Notes under the pieces: model-generated
The model's database searches: none
What the model was told of the DNA's origin: nothing
What the model saw: the letters and a program-made list of their open reading frames with translations, nothing else
Source of the DNA: Lederbergia wuyishanensis
Lineage (GTDB): Bacteria > Bacillota > Bacilli > Bacillales > Bacillaceae_C
Direction of reading: 5' to 3'
DNA: 64,000 nt
Assembly (NCBI RefSeq): GCF_022900255.1
Contig: NZ_JALIRM010000008.1
Coordinates: 124,001 to 188,000, forward strand
Part shown: positions 52,234 through 59,622 of the stretch, one piece after another
Layout: every line of letters starts with the position of its first letter
Position numbering within the stretch: the first letter of the stretch is position 1
Made by a program: the position numbers and the translations under genes

Positions 52234-53550
52234 ATGACATCGGTAAGTGAAATTTCTAAAACTTCTAACTGGCCAACAAATTATGGGGACCCAACTTGGC
52301 TTCTACATGATCGATTTGGATTATTTATCCATTGGGGATTGTATTCAAATGCTGCACGTCATGAATGGGTAATGAATCGAGAAAAAATTCATCCAGATAC
52401 ATACAGAAAATATTTTAAATATTTTGATCCTGATTTATATGATCCAAAAATATGGGCTCGTGCTGCAAAAGAAGCGGGAATGAAGTATTTTGTTATTACA
52501 ACTAAACACCATGAAGGTTTTGCGCTTTGGGATAGTGCTTTAACGGATTATAAAGTAACAAATACACCAGCCAAACGAGATGTTTTGTTAGAAATGGTGA
52601 ATGCTTTTAGAGAAGAAGGGCTTAAGGTAGGGTTTTATCATTCGGTGATTGATTGGCATCATCCTGAGTTTCCTATTGATGGTTTGCACCCTCAAAGAGA
52701 TGACGAGGTATTTAAAGCAAATGCTCAAAATAGAAAAATAGAAAATTATGCTGAATATTTACATGGCCAAGTTCGGGAGTTATTAACTAATTACGGAAAA
52801 ATCGATTATTTATGGTTTGATTTCTCTTACCCTACTTTTGATTGGGGTTGGTCAACTGGGAAAGGAAAAATAGATTGGCAATCTGAAAAATTGGAGAAGA
52901 TGGTACTCGAACTCCAGCCCGATATCCTACTAAATGATCGTTTGGATTTGGGGCGTGGAGTTATAACACCAGAGCAATATCAACCAAGAGAAGTTTTAGA
53001 AAAAGATGGGAATCCTGTTATATGGGAAGCTTGTCAAACCCTTAACGGCAGTTGGGGTTACGATAGGGATAATCTTGATTGGAAATCTGATGAAATGCTA
53101 ATAAAAATGCTGGTAGATACTGTCTCAAAAGGTGGAAACCTTCTGCTCAATGTTGGACCAAATGCTCGGGGTGAGATTGACGAAAAGTCACTTAATAGTT
53201 TAAGAGCCATTGGCCAATGGATGAGACTAAATTCGCGCTCAATATACGGTGCAACAAATAGTGATCTATTAGCACCTGTAGATTGCAGATATACTCAAAA
53301 GGGAAATCGCCTATATCTTCATATCTTTTCATGGCCATTTAGACATATTCATCTTGATGGTTTGTCGGGGAAAATAGACTATGCCCAGTTATTACATGAT
53401 GCATCAGAAGTTCAATATAAGGAACACGATCCTAATGAGTCGCTTACTTCTATATCCACTCGTATAAAACCAGGGTCTGTAACATTAGAACTTCCTATTC
53501 AAAAACCTGATATTCCAATTCCTGTTGTTGAGATTTTTCTAAAAGATTAA
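52234..53550 (+). CDS. alpha-L-fucosidase (GH29), second paralogue
   Basis: A 438-aa GH29-A-type fucosidase, 22 bp after the importer lipoprotein gene. It keeps RFGLFIHWGLYSNAARHEWV, FVITTKHHEGFALWDS, the nucleophile Asp in IDYLWFDFSYPTFD (about residue 195) and GGNLLLNVGPNARG. It is clearly related to the enzyme at 46206 but has a longer insert after the nucleophile (GWGWSTGKGKIDW). No signal peptide. The two may differ in linkage or aglycone preference. AGGAGG precedes ATG 52234. It ends the importer operon. Confidence 0.94.
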   Translation: MTSVSEISKTSNWPTNYGDPTWLLHDRFGLFIHWGLYSNAARHEWVMNREKIHPDTYRKYFKYFDPDLYDPKIWARAAKEAGMKYFVITTKHHEGFALWDSALTDYKVTNTPAKRDVLLEMVNAFREEGLKVGFYHSVIDWHHPEFPIDGLHPQRDDEVFKANAQNRKIENYAEYLHGQVRELLTNYGKIDYLWFDFSYPTFDWGWSTGKGKIDWQSEKLEKMVLELQPDILLNDRLDLGRGVITPEQYQPREVLEKDGNPVIWEACQTLNGSWGYDRDNLDWKSDEMLIKMLVDTVSKGGNLLLNVGPNARGEIDEKSLNSLRAIGQWMRLNSRSIYGATNSDLLAPVDCRYTQKGNRLYLHIFSWPFRHIHLDGLSGKIDYAQLLHDASEVQYKEHDPNESLTSISTRIKPGSVTLELPIQKPDIPIPVVEIFLKD

Positions 53551-53651
53551 CAATATAGCATTAATATAGAAGGTCTAATCCTTTTATATTAATGCTAATT
53601 TTATATACTAATAATTATTAGTGTTCAACATAATATAAATAAAAATACTTG

Positions 53652-53699
53652 TTGCCTGTTTATTCTTTAACTGTTATTATTTTGTTATCGATAACAAAA
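53652..53699 (+). promoter_or_regulatory. promoter and palindromic operator of the fucose catabolic operon (site 4)
   Basis: TTGCCT (53652-53657), 17 bp, TATTAT (53675-53680) form a fair promoter. TTTTGTTATCGATAACAAAA (53680-53699) is a perfect 20-bp palindrome directly over the expected start point. Its GTTATCGATAAC core is shared with sites near 43630 and 46122. This is the classical place for LacI-type repression. Confidence 0.78.
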
Positions 53700-53735
53700 A
53701 AAGAATGGTTAGTTTAATAGAAAGGAGACTTTATA

Positions 53736-54074
53736 ATGTCCCAACAAACGTACCAAGAAGGAATAACTTCCATCGTTATGGATGCTAAAGATAATGTTGC
53801 AACCGTTCTCAAAGATTTTAAAGAGGGAGAACTTTTGACGTATACGAAAGAAGGAACCACTTACGAGATTACGTTGAAACAAGATATTAAATTTGGTCAT
53901 AAAGCTGCAATTACCAATATTCAACCTCATAGAGAAGTGATTAAATACGGAGAAGTGATTGGAGCTGCTACTTGTGAGATTCAAATTGGGGAGCATGTCC
54001 ATGTACATAATATCGAAGGAATAAGAGGACGAGGAGATAAAAAAGAAGGAGGGAAAGAACATGCAAACGTTTAA
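53736..54074 (+). CDS. UxaA-family SAF-domain subunit (small subunit of the sugar-acid dehydratase)
   Basis: A 112-aa protein equal to the N-terminal SAF domain of altronate/galactarate-type dehydratases. The segment IKFGHKAAITNIQPHREVIK, then YGEVIGAATCEIQIGEHVHV and the ending HNIEGIRGRGD are typical. It must work with the larger protein encoded next, whose start lies 14 bp inside this gene, so the subunits are translationally coupled. In this operon it should belong to an L-fuconate dehydratase. Campylobacter jejuni has a comparable split pair in its fuc locus. Confidence 0.88.
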   Translation: MSQQTYQEGITSIVMDAKDNVATVLKDFKEGELLTYTKEGTTYEITLKQDIKFGHKAAITNIQPHREVIKYGEVIGAATCEIQIGEHVHVHNIEGIRGRGDKKEGGKEHANV

Positions 54075-55221
54075 AGGATACAGAAGAGAAAATGGAAAGT
54101 TCGGTATAAGAAATCATCTTTTAATTCTTCCAACTGTCGTTTGTGCGAATCAAGTTTGCTCAAGAATCCAGCAACAAATCCCTAATTCAGTTGCTATCCC
54201 TCATCAACATGGATGCAGCCAAGTAGGTTCTGATAAAGAAAGAACGCATAAAGTATTAGTAGGCATGGGGAAAAATCCGAATGTTGGAGCGGTATTGATA
54301 GTTAGTCTCGGCTGTGAAGTCATCAACGCGGAAGAAGTGAAGGCCGATATAGAGACTACCGGGAAACCAGTCATATGGATTGATATTCAAACTGAAGGCG
54401 GTTCCATAAAAACAATTCAAAAAGGGATTGAGGAAGCTCGTAAGCTTATGAAGTTGATTGAGGATATTCCTGTTGAAGATGTACCTGCTTCAGAACTTAT
54501 TGTTGGAGTAAAATGTGGCGGTTCTGATTTTACTTCTGGTTTATGCAGCAACCCTGCTCTTGGAAAAGCTGCTGATCTGATTTTAAATAGCGGTGGAACC
54601 ATTGTTATGGGTGAGACTACAGAGATTATTGGTGCTGAACATTTAGTTGCTGCCAAAGCAGTGAATGAGCAAGTAAAAGAAAAACTATACGACTGCATTA
54701 AACAATTTGAAGATGAAATCGAGCGTATGGGGGTCGATATGCGCGGTGGAAATCCAAGCCCTGGGAATATTGAAGGCGGTTTATCTTCTATTGAAGAAAA
54801 GTCTCTTGGATGTATTAGTAAAGCGGGGACTGCTCCATTAGAAGGAGTGGTTGATTTTGCAGAAGAAATTCCGGGCAAAGGTTATTATTTCATGGATTCA
54901 CCAGGAAATGATATTGAATGTGTAACAGGGATGGCTGCTGCTGGAGTTCACGTCGTGTGTTTTACAACTGGAAGAGGAACACCTACAGGAAATCCTATTA
55001 TTCCTGTCATTAAAATTACGGGAAATGAACTTACAGCAAAACGAATGGCAGATAATATCGATGTGGATACGAGCGGTGTTTTACTAGGTAAAGAAACGTT
55101 AGATGAGTCCGGAGAAAAGATCCATCAATTTATTTTGGATGTAGCAAATGGAGAGCAGACAAAAGCTGAGATTTTAGGTCATACTGAATTCAGCATTAGT
55201 AGAATTGGAATTAGTTTATAA
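54061..55221 (+). CDS. UxaA-family dehydratase large subunit, probable L-fuconate dehydratase
   Basis: A 386-aa protein matching the catalytic C-terminal part of altronate dehydratase. Motifs are GYRRENGKFGIRNHLLILPT at the N-terminus, PHQHGCSQVG, VSLGCEVINAE, VGVKCGGSDFTSGLCSNPAL (about residues 146-165), MGETTEIIGAEH and FTTGRGTPTGNPIIPVIKIT. Conserved Cys and His residues fit an Fe-dependent hydro-lyase. The usual fuconate dehydratase of the Xanthomonas pathway is an enolase-superfamily protein, and none is present, so this enzyme probably converts L-fuconate to 2-keto-3-deoxy-L-fuconate. Altronate as substrate cannot be excluded. Confidence 0.87.
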   Translation: MQTFKGYRRENGKFGIRNHLLILPTVVCANQVCSRIQQQIPNSVAIPHQHGCSQVGSDKERTHKVLVGMGKNPNVGAVLIVSLGCEVINAEEVKADIETTGKPVIWIDIQTEGGSIKTIQKGIEEARKLMKLIEDIPVEDVPASELIVGVKCGGSDFTSGLCSNPALGKAADLILNSGGTIVMGETTEIIGAEHLVAAKAVNEQVKEKLYDCIKQFEDEIERMGVDMRGGNPSPGNIEGGLSSIEEKSLGCISKAGTAPLEGVVDFAEEIPGKGYYFMDSPGNDIECVTGMAAAGVHVVCFTTGRGTPTGNPIIPVIKITGNELTAKRMADNIDVDTSGVLLGKETLDESGEKIHQFILDVANGEQTKAEILGHTEFSISRIGISL

Positions 55222-55248
55222 ATACGAAATTAGAAGAGGAGGAAAAAT

Positions 55249-56058
55249 ATGAAAAGACTAGTAAATCGTGTGGCGCTCGTAACTGGCGGTAGCCAGGGGA
55301 TAGGAGCTGCTATTGTAGAAAGATTAGCAGAAGAAGGAGCTAACGTTGCGATTAATTATTATTCTTCCGCTGACATAGAAAAAGCGCAAGCCTTGATAGC
55401 AAAGTTACAAGAAAAATATAATGGAAAATACATGATTGTTAAAGCTGATGTAGGAATTAAGGTCGAAGTGGATGAAATGATTAGCCAAGTAGAGAACACA
55501 CTTGGAAGTGTGGAAATTCTAGTGAATAATGCTGGAATCGCTCCATTCGAGTCATTTTTAACCCTTTCTGAAGAAATATGGGACGCGACTTATCAAACGA
55601 ATGTAAAATCTATCTTTCTTACTTCTCAACGTACAGCAAAAAATATGATTAAAAACCGCTATGGAAAAATCATTAATATCGCATCAACTGCTAGTCTTTT
55701 AGTTACAAGTCCTGTTGTTCCTCACTATATTTCATCAAAAGCAGCAGCTAACCAATTGACGAAAGCATTAGCGATTGAACTCGGGAAATACAATATTAAC
55801 GTAAATGCGGTTGGTCCAAGTACGATTGATACAGAAATGTGCCGTGATTATTTAAAAGATCCAGAGATTCGTAGCAATGAAATCCAAGCAAATCCAATGA
55901 AGCGTTTAGGAACGGAGAAGCAAATTGGGGATGCGGTTGTCTTTTTAGCTTCAGATGAAGCCATGCAAATTAATGGCCACTTACTGATGGTGGATGGGGG
56001 ACTTACTGTAAAAGCTGCCCAACCGGAAGACCATATAGAGAGGGAGTTAACGCTATGA
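55249..56058 (+). CDS. short-chain dehydrogenase, probable L-fucose dehydrogenase
   Basis: A 269-aa SDR. It has the cofactor motif ALVTGGSQGIGAAIVERLAE, NNAGIAPF, the catalytic Ser in NIASTASLLV and the YxxxK pair in HYISSKAA (about residues 163-167), and DGG near the end. With two SDRs in one operon, one should oxidise L-fucose to the lactone and the other the 2-keto-3-deoxy acid. I assign this one to fucose, since the following SDR resembles 3-deoxy-acid dehydrogenases; the order is inference. AGAGGAGG precedes ATG 55249, and the gene overlaps the next by 4 bp. Confidence 0.85.
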   Translation: MKRLVNRVALVTGGSQGIGAAIVERLAEEGANVAINYYSSADIEKAQALIAKLQEKYNGKYMIVKADVGIKVEVDEMISQVENTLGSVEILVNNAGIAPFESFLTLSEEIWDATYQTNVKSIFLTSQRTAKNMIKNRYGKIINIASTASLLVTSPVVPHYISSKAAANQLTKALAIELGKYNINVNAVGPSTIDTEMCRDYLKDPEIRSNEIQANPMKRLGTEKQIGDAVVFLASDEAMQINGHLLMVDGGLTVKAAQPEDHIERELTL

Positions 56059-56828
56059 GATTAGAAGGAAAAGTAGCGATTATAACTGGATCTGGAAGTG
56101 GAATTGGCAGAGCTACGGCACTCCGCTTTGCTGAGGAAGGTGCTCACATCATAGTCAATGATATCGTAAGCGAAAATGGAGAAGAGACAGTTAAGCTTAT
56201 TAAGGATAATGGGGGAAGTGCAACGTTTTTTCATGCGGACGTAACGAACCCTGAATCGGTTAAAGCATTGACCGAATATGTACTAAGTGAATATAAGCAA
56301 GTTGATATTTTATTTAATAATGTAGGAATCAGTAATGTTGGTAGATTAGATGAAGTTGAGCCTGAAGTATGGGATAAAGTGATGAGTGTTAATGTAAAAG
56401 GCGTCTATTTACCATCCAAATATATTGTTCCACATATGATGGAAAGAAAAAATGGATGTATTATTAATATGTCCTCTTGTGCCGCGGAAATGGGATTAGC
56501 GAAACGTGCATTATATTCCGCCACGAAAGGCGCAATCTTAGCACTTACAAAAGCGATGCAAGTAGATTATGCACCATACAATATACGTGTTAACGCATTG
56601 CTTCCGGGTACAATTTATACCCCTTTTGTTGAAAATTATTTAAAAACAGCATATAGCGATCCTCAAGAAGCGATTAATGGAATAAAAGCTAGACAATTAA
56701 GTGGAGAGCTTGGTAAGCCGGAAGATGTCGCCAACGCTGCACTATTTTTAGCATCTGATGAATCCAAGTTCATGATGGGTTCACCGCTATATATTGATGG
56801 CGGCGTTACGTTTGGGAAAAATGCATAG
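56055..56828 (+). CDS. short-chain dehydrogenase, probable 2-keto-3-deoxy-L-fuconate dehydrogenase
   Basis: A 257-aa SDR with AIITGSGSGIGRATALRFAE, NNVGISNVG, INMSSCAAEMG with the catalytic Ser, YSATKGA with the YxxxK pair, and the late IKARQLSGELGKPEDVANAA segment followed by LYIDGG. The Arg/Gln-rich KARQ stretch resembles SDRs that oxidise 3-deoxy-keto acids. It should form 2,4-diketo-3-deoxy-L-fuconate, the substrate of the hydrolase encoded next. The ATG overlaps the previous stop (ATGA). Confidence 0.85.
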   Translation: MRLEGKVAIITGSGSGIGRATALRFAEEGAHIIVNDIVSENGEETVKLIKDNGGSATFFHADVTNPESVKALTEYVLSEYKQVDILFNNVGISNVGRLDEVEPEVWDKVMSVNVKGVYLPSKYIVPHMMERKNGCIINMSSCAAEMGLAKRALYSATKGAILALTKAMQVDYAPYNIRVNALLPGTIYTPFVENYLKTAYSDPQEAINGIKARQLSGELGKPEDVANAALFLASDESKFMMGSPLYIDGGVTFGKNA

Positions 56829-56846
56829 AATAGGAGAAGGACAAAT

Positions 56847-57740
56847 ATGAAACTATTAACTTTTGAAGAACAAGGCGTACATAAACTAGGAGTTAAAACA
56901 GAGAAAGGAATTATTGATATTTCCGCTTCAGCAAAATCCGGAGCCAATTTTGACATAGAAACAGATATTATGGATGTCATTTCAGGTAATCGTGAAGCTG
57001 TGTCAAAATTACAAGATTTTATCGATCATGTTAATGCTGAAAACAAAGTAGTATTCATTAACGAAGATGATATTACGTGGGGACCATGTGTAACGAAGCC
57101 ACATAAAATCATTTGTGTAGGATTAAATTATCGTAAGCACGCTGATGAAACAAATGCTCCATATCCTGAAGTACCAATTCTATTTAATAAGTTTGATAAT
57201 ACATTAACTGGTCATAATAGTGAGATTCCGATACCAAAAGTAACTGAAAAGCTAGATTATGAAGTAGAACTTGGCATTGTTATTGGTAAAAAAGCGAAAT
57301 ATGTTTCAAAAGAAGATGCTCTTGATTATGTTTTTGGTTATTGCCCAGTGAATGATTTATCTGCTCGAGATTTACAATTAAGAACGCCACAATGGCTGCT
57401 AGGAAAAACGTGTGACAAGTTTAGTCCAGTAGGACCTTTTCTTGTTACTGCTGATGAAGTAGGAAATCCAAATGATTTAACTCTAAAAACATACGTTAAT
57501 GGAGAGTTAAGACAAGATTCAAATACAAACGATATGATTTTCAATTGTGCTGAAATCGTTAGCTATATTTCTCAATATATGACTTTGGAGCCAGGAGACA
57601 TTATATTAACTGGAACCCCAGAAGGTGTAGTCCTTGGACTTCCAGAAGAACAACAAGTTTATTTACAGCCAGGCGATATCGTCACAGTGGAAATAGAAAA
57701 ATTAGGCACATTGACAAATTACTTTATAGAGGAAAAATAA
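56847..57740 (+). CDS. FAH-family hydrolase, probable 2,4-diketo-3-deoxy-L-fuconate hydrolase
   Basis: A 297-aa fumarylacetoacetase-fold hydrolase. The core begins at HKIICVGLNYRKHADETN (about residues 91-108), followed by the metal-binding DYEVELGIVIGKKAKYV, GYCPVNDLSARDLQ, GKTCDKFSPVGPFLVTADEV and GDIILTGTPEGVVLG. Such enzymes cleave C-C bonds of diketo acids; here the products would be pyruvate and L-lactate. It is tightly linked to the SDR before it and the mutarotase after it (1 bp). This Xanthomonas-type last step makes an aldolase unnecessary; none is seen in the operon. Confidence 0.9.
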   Translation: MKLLTFEEQGVHKLGVKTEKGIIDISASAKSGANFDIETDIMDVISGNREAVSKLQDFIDHVNAENKVVFINEDDITWGPCVTKPHKIICVGLNYRKHADETNAPYPEVPILFNKFDNTLTGHNSEIPIPKVTEKLDYEVELGIVIGKKAKYVSKEDALDYVFGYCPVNDLSARDLQLRTPQWLLGKTCDKFSPVGPFLVTADEVGNPNDLTLKTYVNGELRQDSNTNDMIFNCAEIVSYISQYMTLEPGDIILTGTPEGVVLGLPEEQQVYLQPGDIVTVEIEKLGTLTNYFIEEK

Positions 57741-57741
57741 T

Positions 57742-58164
57742 ATGTTAAAAGGAATACCACCGATTATTTCACCAGAGTTAATGAAAGTACTAATGGAAAT
57801 GGGACATGGGGACGAAATTGTTTTGGCAGATGGAAATTTCCCCGCTGCCAGTCATGCCCAGCATTTAGTTCGTTGTGATGGACACGGGATACCAGAATTA
57901 TTGTCCGCCATTCTTAAATTTTTTCCAATTGATACATATGTTGAACACCCGATTGGAGTGATGGCTGTCGTTCCAGGTGATCCTGTACAACCGACCATTT
58001 GGGAAGAGTATGAAGCCATTATCCAAAATAATGGCGAGACAGCTCCAATTGAATATATTGAACGATTTGAGTTTTATGAACGTGCGAAGAAAGCATATGC
58101 GGTAGTCGCGACAAGTGAAAAGGCACTCTACGCCAATATCATCTTGAAAAAAGGCGTTATTTAA
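57742..58164 (+). CDS. fucU: L-fucose mutarotase FucU
   Basis: A 140-aa member of the RbsD/FucU family that interconverts alpha and beta L-fucose. Typical elements are MGHGDEIVLADGNFPA with the catalytic His (about residue 21), VEHPIGVMAVVPGD, the RFEFYERAKKAYAVVATSEK region and the ending YANIILKKGVI. It supplies the right anomer from the retaining fucosidases to the dehydrogenase. It is the most specific single pointer to fucose in this operon. The start is 1 bp after the FAH stop. Confidence 0.93.
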   Translation: MLKGIPPIISPELMKVLMEMGHGDEIVLADGNFPAASHAQHLVRCDGHGIPELLSAILKFFPIDTYVEHPIGVMAVVPGDPVQPTIWEEYEAIIQNNGETAPIEYIERFEFYERAKKAYAVVATSEKALYANIILKKGVI

Positions 58165-58181
58165 ATTTCTGAGGTGTGAAA

Positions 58182-59423
58182 ATGAAAACAACTAATCTAG
58201 CAATTCCAACTAAAGCACAACTTGCCTGGCAAGATCTCGATTTAGGTATTTTTTGTCACTTTGGTATTAACACTTTTTGTGATCAAGAATGGGGAGAAGG
58301 TACGGATTCACCGGAACTGTTCAATCCAACTGAATTGGATGCAGCTCAATGGGTAAAGCTTGCAAAAGATGCAGGATTCAAATATTTCGTGTTAACAGCA
58401 AAACACCATGATGGTTTTTGCCTATGGCCGACTGCGACAACAGATTATTCTGTTAAATCTAGTCCTTGGAAAGATGGAAAAGGCGATGTAGTCCGTGAAT
58501 GTGCAGAGGCTTGCAAAAATGAAGGCATTCATTTTGGCCTCTATTTATCTCCGTGGGATCGACATGAACCGTGTTATGAAGATGCCGAGGCGTATGATGA
58601 TTTTTACAGCGAGCAGCTGACAGAACTATTAACACAATATGGACCAATTATGGAAGTGTGGTTTGATGGGGCCGGTTCAGAAGGTAGAGAGTACAACTGG
58701 GAAAGAATGATTGGCATCGTAAAAAAATATCAACCGGACGCAATGATTTTCAATATGGGACAACCTACAATCAGATGGGTTGGAAATGAAGAAGGGGTAG
58801 CGCCATATCCATGCTGGAACACAGAAAGTGCTGCAAAGATCAGTATGTTCTCAGATGAAAAAGTGAAGTGGCTTCCGGGTACGCCTGAATGGCTTCCAGC
58901 TGAATGTGATGTTCCAATTCGCAAGCTTCACTGGTTCTGGCATCCAAACGATGAAGAAAGTCTACGCTCTTTAGATGATTTGATGCATATATATTACAAT
59001 TCTGTTGGACATGGAACAAACCTTTTATTGAACCTCTCGCCAGATAATCGCGGATTAATTCCTGAAATTGACGCTAAACGACTATTGGAGTTTGGAGCAG
59101 AAATCAAAAGAAGATTTTCAAATTCCCTAGGAAGTGTTTCAGGTACTGGAACGGAATTAGAATTATTATTAGAAAATGAATCAACTATTGATCACATTGT
59201 TTTAATGGAAGATATAGCATTCGGAGAACGGGTACGCAAATTTGAAGTCTCAGCCTTCATCGATGGAGAATGGAAAATAGTTTTAGAAGGTTCTGCAATT
59301 GGCCATAGGTATATAAAACAAATTCCTTCGATCACAACGACTAAATTAAAGTTGTTTGTAGTGGAATCAGTAGAAACGCCGTTGATAAGAGAATTTTCAT
59401 GTTATATTGCTGGAAAAGGGTAA
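58182..59423 (+). CDS. alpha-L-fucosidase (GH29), divergent GH29-B-like
   Basis: A GH29 enzyme of about 413 aa, clearly different from the two others. The N-terminal motif is LGIFCHFGINTFCDQEWGEG, then VLTAKHHDGFCLWPT, GLYLSPWDRHEPCYED, the nucleophile Asp in IMEVWFDGAGSEG (about residue 161) and GTNLLLNLSPDNRG. This pattern resembles GH29 subfamily B, which favours branched alpha-1,3/1,4-fucosides. There is no signal peptide. ATG 58182 has GAGGTG upstream; GTG 58176 lies in that site. It is the last gene of the fucose operon and the following terminator overlaps its stop codon. Confidence 0.92.
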   Translation: MKTTNLAIPTKAQLAWQDLDLGIFCHFGINTFCDQEWGEGTDSPELFNPTELDAAQWVKLAKDAGFKYFVLTAKHHDGFCLWPTATTDYSVKSSPWKDGKGDVVRECAEACKNEGIHFGLYLSPWDRHEPCYEDAEAYDDFYSEQLTELLTQYGPIMEVWFDGAGSEGREYNWERMIGIVKKYQPDAMIFNMGQPTIRWVGNEEGVAPYPCWNTESAAKISMFSDEKVKWLPGTPEWLPAECDVPIRKLHWFWHPNDEESLRSLDDLMHIYYNSVGHGTNLLLNLSPDNRGLIPEIDAKRLLEFGAEIKRRFSNSLGSVSGTGTELELLLENESTIDHIVLMEDIAFGERVRKFEVSAFIDGEWKIVLEGSAIGHRYIKQIPSITTTKLKLFVVESVETPLIREFSCYIAGKG

Positions 59424-59442
59424 AAGATTTACCCTTTTTTTT
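59414..59442 (+). terminator. terminator of the fucose catabolic operon
   Basis: AAAAGGGTAAA (59414-59424) pairs perfectly with TTTACCCTTTT (59428-59438) with a 3-nt loop, followed by a T-run to 59442. Confidence 0.9.
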
Positions 59443-59622
59443 ATGGTAAATAAACAAATAATACGAGTCTAAATAAATTCTTACTACGAAACTCTCAACT
59501 CCAATTGCATAAAGCATGTGAAGAATTTCCGTCCACTAGCAGACGAATGGCATACCAATAAGTGTTAATAAAGAAAGTCGTTAAAATACCATAAATTAAA
59601 CAATGGTAGAAAGGAGTATAAG

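Noticed and set aside
54417-54878. 153-aa ORF opposite the UxaA large subunit
   Set aside because: It is an antisense shadow of a well-conserved gene, without an RBS.
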